A stretch of DNA of 64,000 nt, from NCBI RefSeq assembly GCF_000015565.1, contig NC_008786.1:5258501-5322500 (forward strand), read 5' to 3'. Below the pieces are notes generated by a model that was not told the DNA's origin, did not search any database, and worked only from the letters and a program-made list of their open reading frames with translations. Below are positions 63,188 to 64,000 of the stretch, piece after piece (position 1 is the first letter of the stretch; each line of letters starts with the position of its first letter). Position numbers and translations under genes: made by a program. Origin of the DNA: Verminephrobacter eiseniae EF01-2 (GTDB taxonomy: Bacteria; Pseudomonadota; Gammaproteobacteria; Burkholderiales; Burkholderiaceae_C).

Positions 63188-63961
63188 TCAGTGGTCTTGC
63201 CCGAGGTAAGCGGTCTGCACCGCCGCGTCGGCGCGCACCTGGGCCGGTGTGCCATGGGCGATGACCTGGCCATTGACCATCACCGTGATCTGCTCGGCGA
63301 GCGCAAACACGGCATCCATGTCGTGCTCCACGAGCATGATGGCATGGGCGGGTTTGAGGTCTTGCAGCAGTTGCACCATGCGTTCGGCCTCGGCCACACC
63401 CATGCCGGCCAGGGGTTCATCGAGCAGCAGCACCTGCGGCTCGGTGGCCAGGGTCATCGCGATCTCCAACTGCCGCTGCTCGCCGTGGCTCAGCGTGCCG
63501 GCGCTGGCGTTGCGCCGGTCCTTCAGGCCCGCCAGCTCCATGACGCTTGCGACCCGTTCGCCGATGGCCCTGTTCTTGATCGTGTCCCGGCGCGTATCGG
63601 CGCACCAATGCAGCGGGTTCCAGGGTTGCTGCGCAGCGCGCGACTGGGCCGCCAAGCGTATGTTTTCATGCACCGTGAACGGCAAAAAGAGGTTCACCTT
63701 CTGGTAGCTGCGCCCCAGGCCCTGGCGCGCGATGCGTTCGGGCGCCCAGCCCGTCACGTCGGTGCTGCCCAGTTGCACCTGGCCCGAGGTGGGGGGCATC
63801 TCGCCCGAGAGCAGGTTGGTCAGGGTGGACTTGCCGGCGCCGTTGGGGCCGATCACGGCATGTATGCAGCCGCGCCACAGTTGCACCGACACGCCATTGA
63901 CGGCGGCCAGTCCGCCGAAGCGCCGGGTCAGTTGGTGCGCGCGCAGCAGCACTTCAGCCAT
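63188..63961 (-). CDS. livG: Branched-chain amino acid-type ABC transporter ATPase LivG
   Basis: The 257-residue ATPase has Walker A GPNGAGKST near residue 38, LSHGEQRQLEIAM as signature, Walker B VLLLDEPLAGMG, switch His in LVEHDMD and LivG-type IARQGLGRSYQKVNLFLPFTVHENI. It works with LivF, the permeases LivH/LivM and a binding protein. Substrates of this family include amino acids, amides and aromatic acids. Confidence 0.92.
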   Translation of the reverse strand: MAEVLLRAHQLTRRFGGLAAVNGVSVQLWRGCIHAVIGPNGAGKSTLTNLLSGEMPPTSGQVQLGSTDVTGWAPERIARQGLGRSYQKVNLFLPFTVHENIRLAAQSRAAQQPWNPLHWCADTRRDTIKNRAIGERVASVMELAGLKDRRNASAGTLSHGEQRQLEIAMTLATEPQVLLLDEPLAGMGVAEAERMVQLLQDLKPAHAIMLVEHDMDAVFALAEQITVMVNGQVIAHGTPAQVRADAAVQTAYLGQDH

Positions 63962-64000
63962 GCCCCGGCCCCTGTGACTGCTGCGGCCCGGCGCTCCGCT
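63954..64000 (-). CDS. livM: Possible C-terminus of LivM permease (cut by window edge)
   Basis: Overlapping the livG start by 8 bases, a frame reads SAGPQQSQGPGHG and stops at 63954-63956. A polar tail of this sort overlapping livG suits LivM, the usual upstream gene, but only 14 codons are visible. Confidence 0.4.
   Translation of the reverse strand, partial: RSAGPQQSQGPGHG

Overview
The window is high-GC DNA from a betaproteobacterium, most likely a member of the Comamonadaceae. The evidence is gene order typical of that family (M16 peptidase-rsmD-coaD, zapA next to 6S RNA, amgK/lptD-surA-ksgA, ribBX-ribH-nusB) and four tripartite-tricarboxylate (Bug/TctC) receptors. The density of small repeats resembles the earthworm symbiont genus Verminephrobacter, but that genus call is inference only.

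Layout. 1-3283: M16 peptidase end, rsmD, coaD, lysA. 3597-6559: a NitT/TauT-type binding protein followed by two decayed genes (fatty acid desaturase, creatininase), each carrying a short transposon-like element. 6661-8684: TauE exporter, 6S RNA, zapA and a small coiled-coil gene. 8756-17559: a cobalamin locus led by a B12 riboswitch (btuB, btuF, btuC, btuD, a broken zinc-ribbon gene, cobO, cobQ), interrupted twice by the same element. 17727-22439: an M23 peptidase, an O-antigen-ligase/pilin-glycosylation-type membrane protein and two tandem type IV pilins, each with a sigma-54 promoter and a terminator. 23179-27397: FHA protein, SppA peptidase, Rieske protein, HAD phosphatase, RluC. 28000-37906: RNase E, YaaA, QueF, RibBX, RibH, NusB, TolQ-TolR-TolA, ribosomal protein L31 type B. 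38089-50006: Bug receptors plus a catabolic set (CoA transferase, MaoC-type hydratase, CitE-type lyase, acyl-CoA dehydrogenase, MmgE/PrpD) matching the itaconate-degradation genes of Pseudomonas. 50304-51412: secreted barnase-like RNase and barstar. 51607-58557: KsgA, SurA, LptD, AmgK, RsmE. 58511-64000: a fused TRAP transporter with its binding protein, an SDR and branched-chain amino acid ABC genes.

Repeats are the most unusual aspect. (i) A 60-bp unit is inserted in frame at the start of rsmD (3 copies) and inside cobQ (6 copies), with one inverted stray copy between genes. (ii) Four 158-159 bp elements with about 24-bp terminal inverted repeats look like MITEs; one breaks the desaturase and one lies in the creatininase relic. 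(iii) Tandem repeats with a 9-bp period (or 24/27 bp) occur both between genes and at gene ends (rne, btuF, barstar, the MaoC hydratase, upstream of lptD). (iv) A (CT)10 tract in the leader-peptide codons of one pilin places that gene out of frame in this sequence; loss of one CT unit would restore it, the hallmark of a phase-variable gene. No CRISPR array, rRNA or tRNA was recognised.
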